Below, piece after piece: positions 63,060 to 64,000 of a DNA stretch of 64,000 bases. How positions within the stretch are numbered: position 1 is the stretch's first letter; each line of letters starts with the position of its first letter. The notes beneath the pieces are model-generated. The model had not been told where the DNA came from and did no database searches. It was given only the letters and a program-made list of their open reading frames with translations. The position numbers and the translations under genes are program-made. Source of the DNA: Ascarosepion bandense (taxonomy: Eukaryota; Mollusca; Cephalopoda; Sepiida; Sepiidae); NCBI GenBank assembly GCA_037127315.1, contig JBBBDQ010000330.1, positions 2,335,001 through 2,399,000 of the forward strand, given 5' to 3'.

Positions 63060-64000
63060 CAGCCAACTGTAAGTAAATCTGTTTTTTGTTTGTTACCTCC
63101 TTCTGTTACTTTTGCTATAGCGATTACTAGTGATATTATGTAAGGTCCTGGTTTTAATATCATGCTGTAAATGCATTTTCTTTTCAGGGAATCTTTTTCT
63201 TTCATGAGCAAACTTGCATTTATTAAGTCGAAATTGTGATTAAATGTATTGCGTTGAACTACCAGTTCGTTTAAGGTACTGTTATGCAACATATCTCAGC
63301 ACTGCTCATATAGTCTTCTAAAGTTTCTGGATGTCTCGCTGATGTAAAATACTGGGAAATTCCTGGATTCTGTTTTGTATATTCATATCCCAGTTGCAGC
63401 TACCTTGTTTGGTGCTGATTATACTTTTTGTTTTAGAGGGGGGGGTTGATGAATTTTATGTTAAGGTTGGATAAGCTATTACCGATGATGGCTGTTATGG
63501 AGTTGGTATGTAGGATTAGGTGCTTACTTTTGTTAATATTGTTTATGGAAATTTGTATTTTTTGTGGATTTTCTAGGCTTTGCGTTTGGCAATACACAGA
63601 AAAAACTTGTGTATTGGGGACTTTGAAAGTATTCTTAATCTCTGCTTTGGGCAAGAATTAGCGGTTACAGATTCTCAGGGCTCTTAATTAAAAGCGAATT
63701 TTATTTTCTTATTATGATGGGTGTAGAAATATTTAAGACATTTATTATTTTTGGAAATGTCGTTAAACCTTCAGTTGTATGTCATTATGTGTGCAAATTA
63801 AAATCACATCGAGAAATGGTGAAGTATACTTTTATTCTGTTTCGATTGTGTGTTTTATCCGGTTTATTTTATCGAAATGTTATGGTAGTGGTATATCGTG
63901 TGGATATATTAATAGAGTATGGTTACTGTATTGGAAATATGTTGTATTTTGGCGGGGATACGCAGAAAGGGCTCGGATTCTAAAAATTCTAGAAAGATGC
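63060..64000 (-). pseudogene. Penelope-like element, late RT and GIY-YIG parts, runs off the window
   Basis: Minus strand from the right edge. 63890-63760 encodes HFDKINRIKHTIETE, a stop, then KYTSPFLDVILICTHND, matching the 'FT.E.E....LPFLDV..TR' block after the PLE catalytic box. 63654-63433 is an intervening segment that includes KSKHLILHTNSITAIIGNSL. 63370-63330 encodes FPVFYISETSRNFRRLYEQC, the GIY-YIG block (usual FYIGETGR changed to FYISETSR). NELVVQRNTFNHNFDLINAS and KRKCIYSMILKPGPYII complete the nuclease. Stops and a Gly-to-Ser change make it inactive. The catalytic RT part would lie beyond 64000. Confidence 0.7.

Noticed and set aside
63446..63983. Plus-strand frames near the right edge
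   Set aside because: They overlap the minus-strand PLE remnant, which has recognisable RT and GIY-YIG motifs; the plus frames are shadows.

Overview
The window looks like intergenic or intronic DNA from a large, AT-rich, repeat-dense animal genome. The mix of elements suggests a mollusc, most likely a coleoid cephalopod such as an octopus: tRNA-derived SINEs, an RTE LINE with a (GAA)n tail, Jockey/CR1-type LINEs, an R4/Dong-type LINE in TAA repeats, Penelope-like elements (PLEs) and Tc1/mariner relics. The taxon is inferred from element types only. I found no convincing host gene, no functional tRNA or rRNA gene and no CRISPR array. Almost every readable protein segment belongs to a transposable element, and most are broken by stops, frameshifts or truncation.

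Layout. 0-9 kb: short LINE pieces, a 155-bp tandem duplication, a PLE GIY-YIG remnant with a hammerhead-bearing repeat downstream, and a 1.1-kb Jockey-type copy. 9-21 kb: a dense LINE block. It holds an RTE copy split by a Jockey-type copy, two Jockey-type copies that keep their 5' ends, a 2.3-kb RTE copy with its (GAA)n tail, and a SINE with target-site duplication. 22-30 kb: an RTE fragment, a 68-bp satellite, two mariner relics, PLE pieces, the best hammerhead ribozyme copy and a 200-bp foldback. 30-38 kb: another RTE copy interrupted by a LINE and a SINE, more SINEs, and a tandem pair of hammerhead units. 38-41 kb: an R4-like remnant, a young RTE insertion with target-site duplication and an inverted 5' end, and a Ty3/Gypsy relic. 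41.5-46.3 kb: the most structured region. An 807-codon uninterrupted R4/Dong-type reverse transcriptase/endonuclease frame and two truncated sister copies, all joined to (TAA)n, lie between inverted copies of another R4-like unit. 47-55 kb: Jockey-type fragments, a Merlin-like trace and SINEs. 56.8-58.4 kb: a Tc1-type transposon with long terminal inverted repeats. 60-64 kb: a SINE, a LINE with C-terminal C2H2 fingers, and a PLE running off the right edge.

These elements form no operon or pathway. What links them is insertion habit. Each family ends in its own simple repeat: GAA for RTE, TAA for R4/Dong, ACTG for one SINE, TA for the PLE/hammerhead units. Many elements have inserted into earlier ones, which gives a readable relative chronology. 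The most notable signal is the hammerhead ribozyme motif (C-TGATGA / stem II / GAAA / GTC) at the 3' end of a tRNA-like repeat. It occurs in five copies, one tandem pair 298 bp apart, and twice lies directly downstream of PLE remnants in the same orientation.
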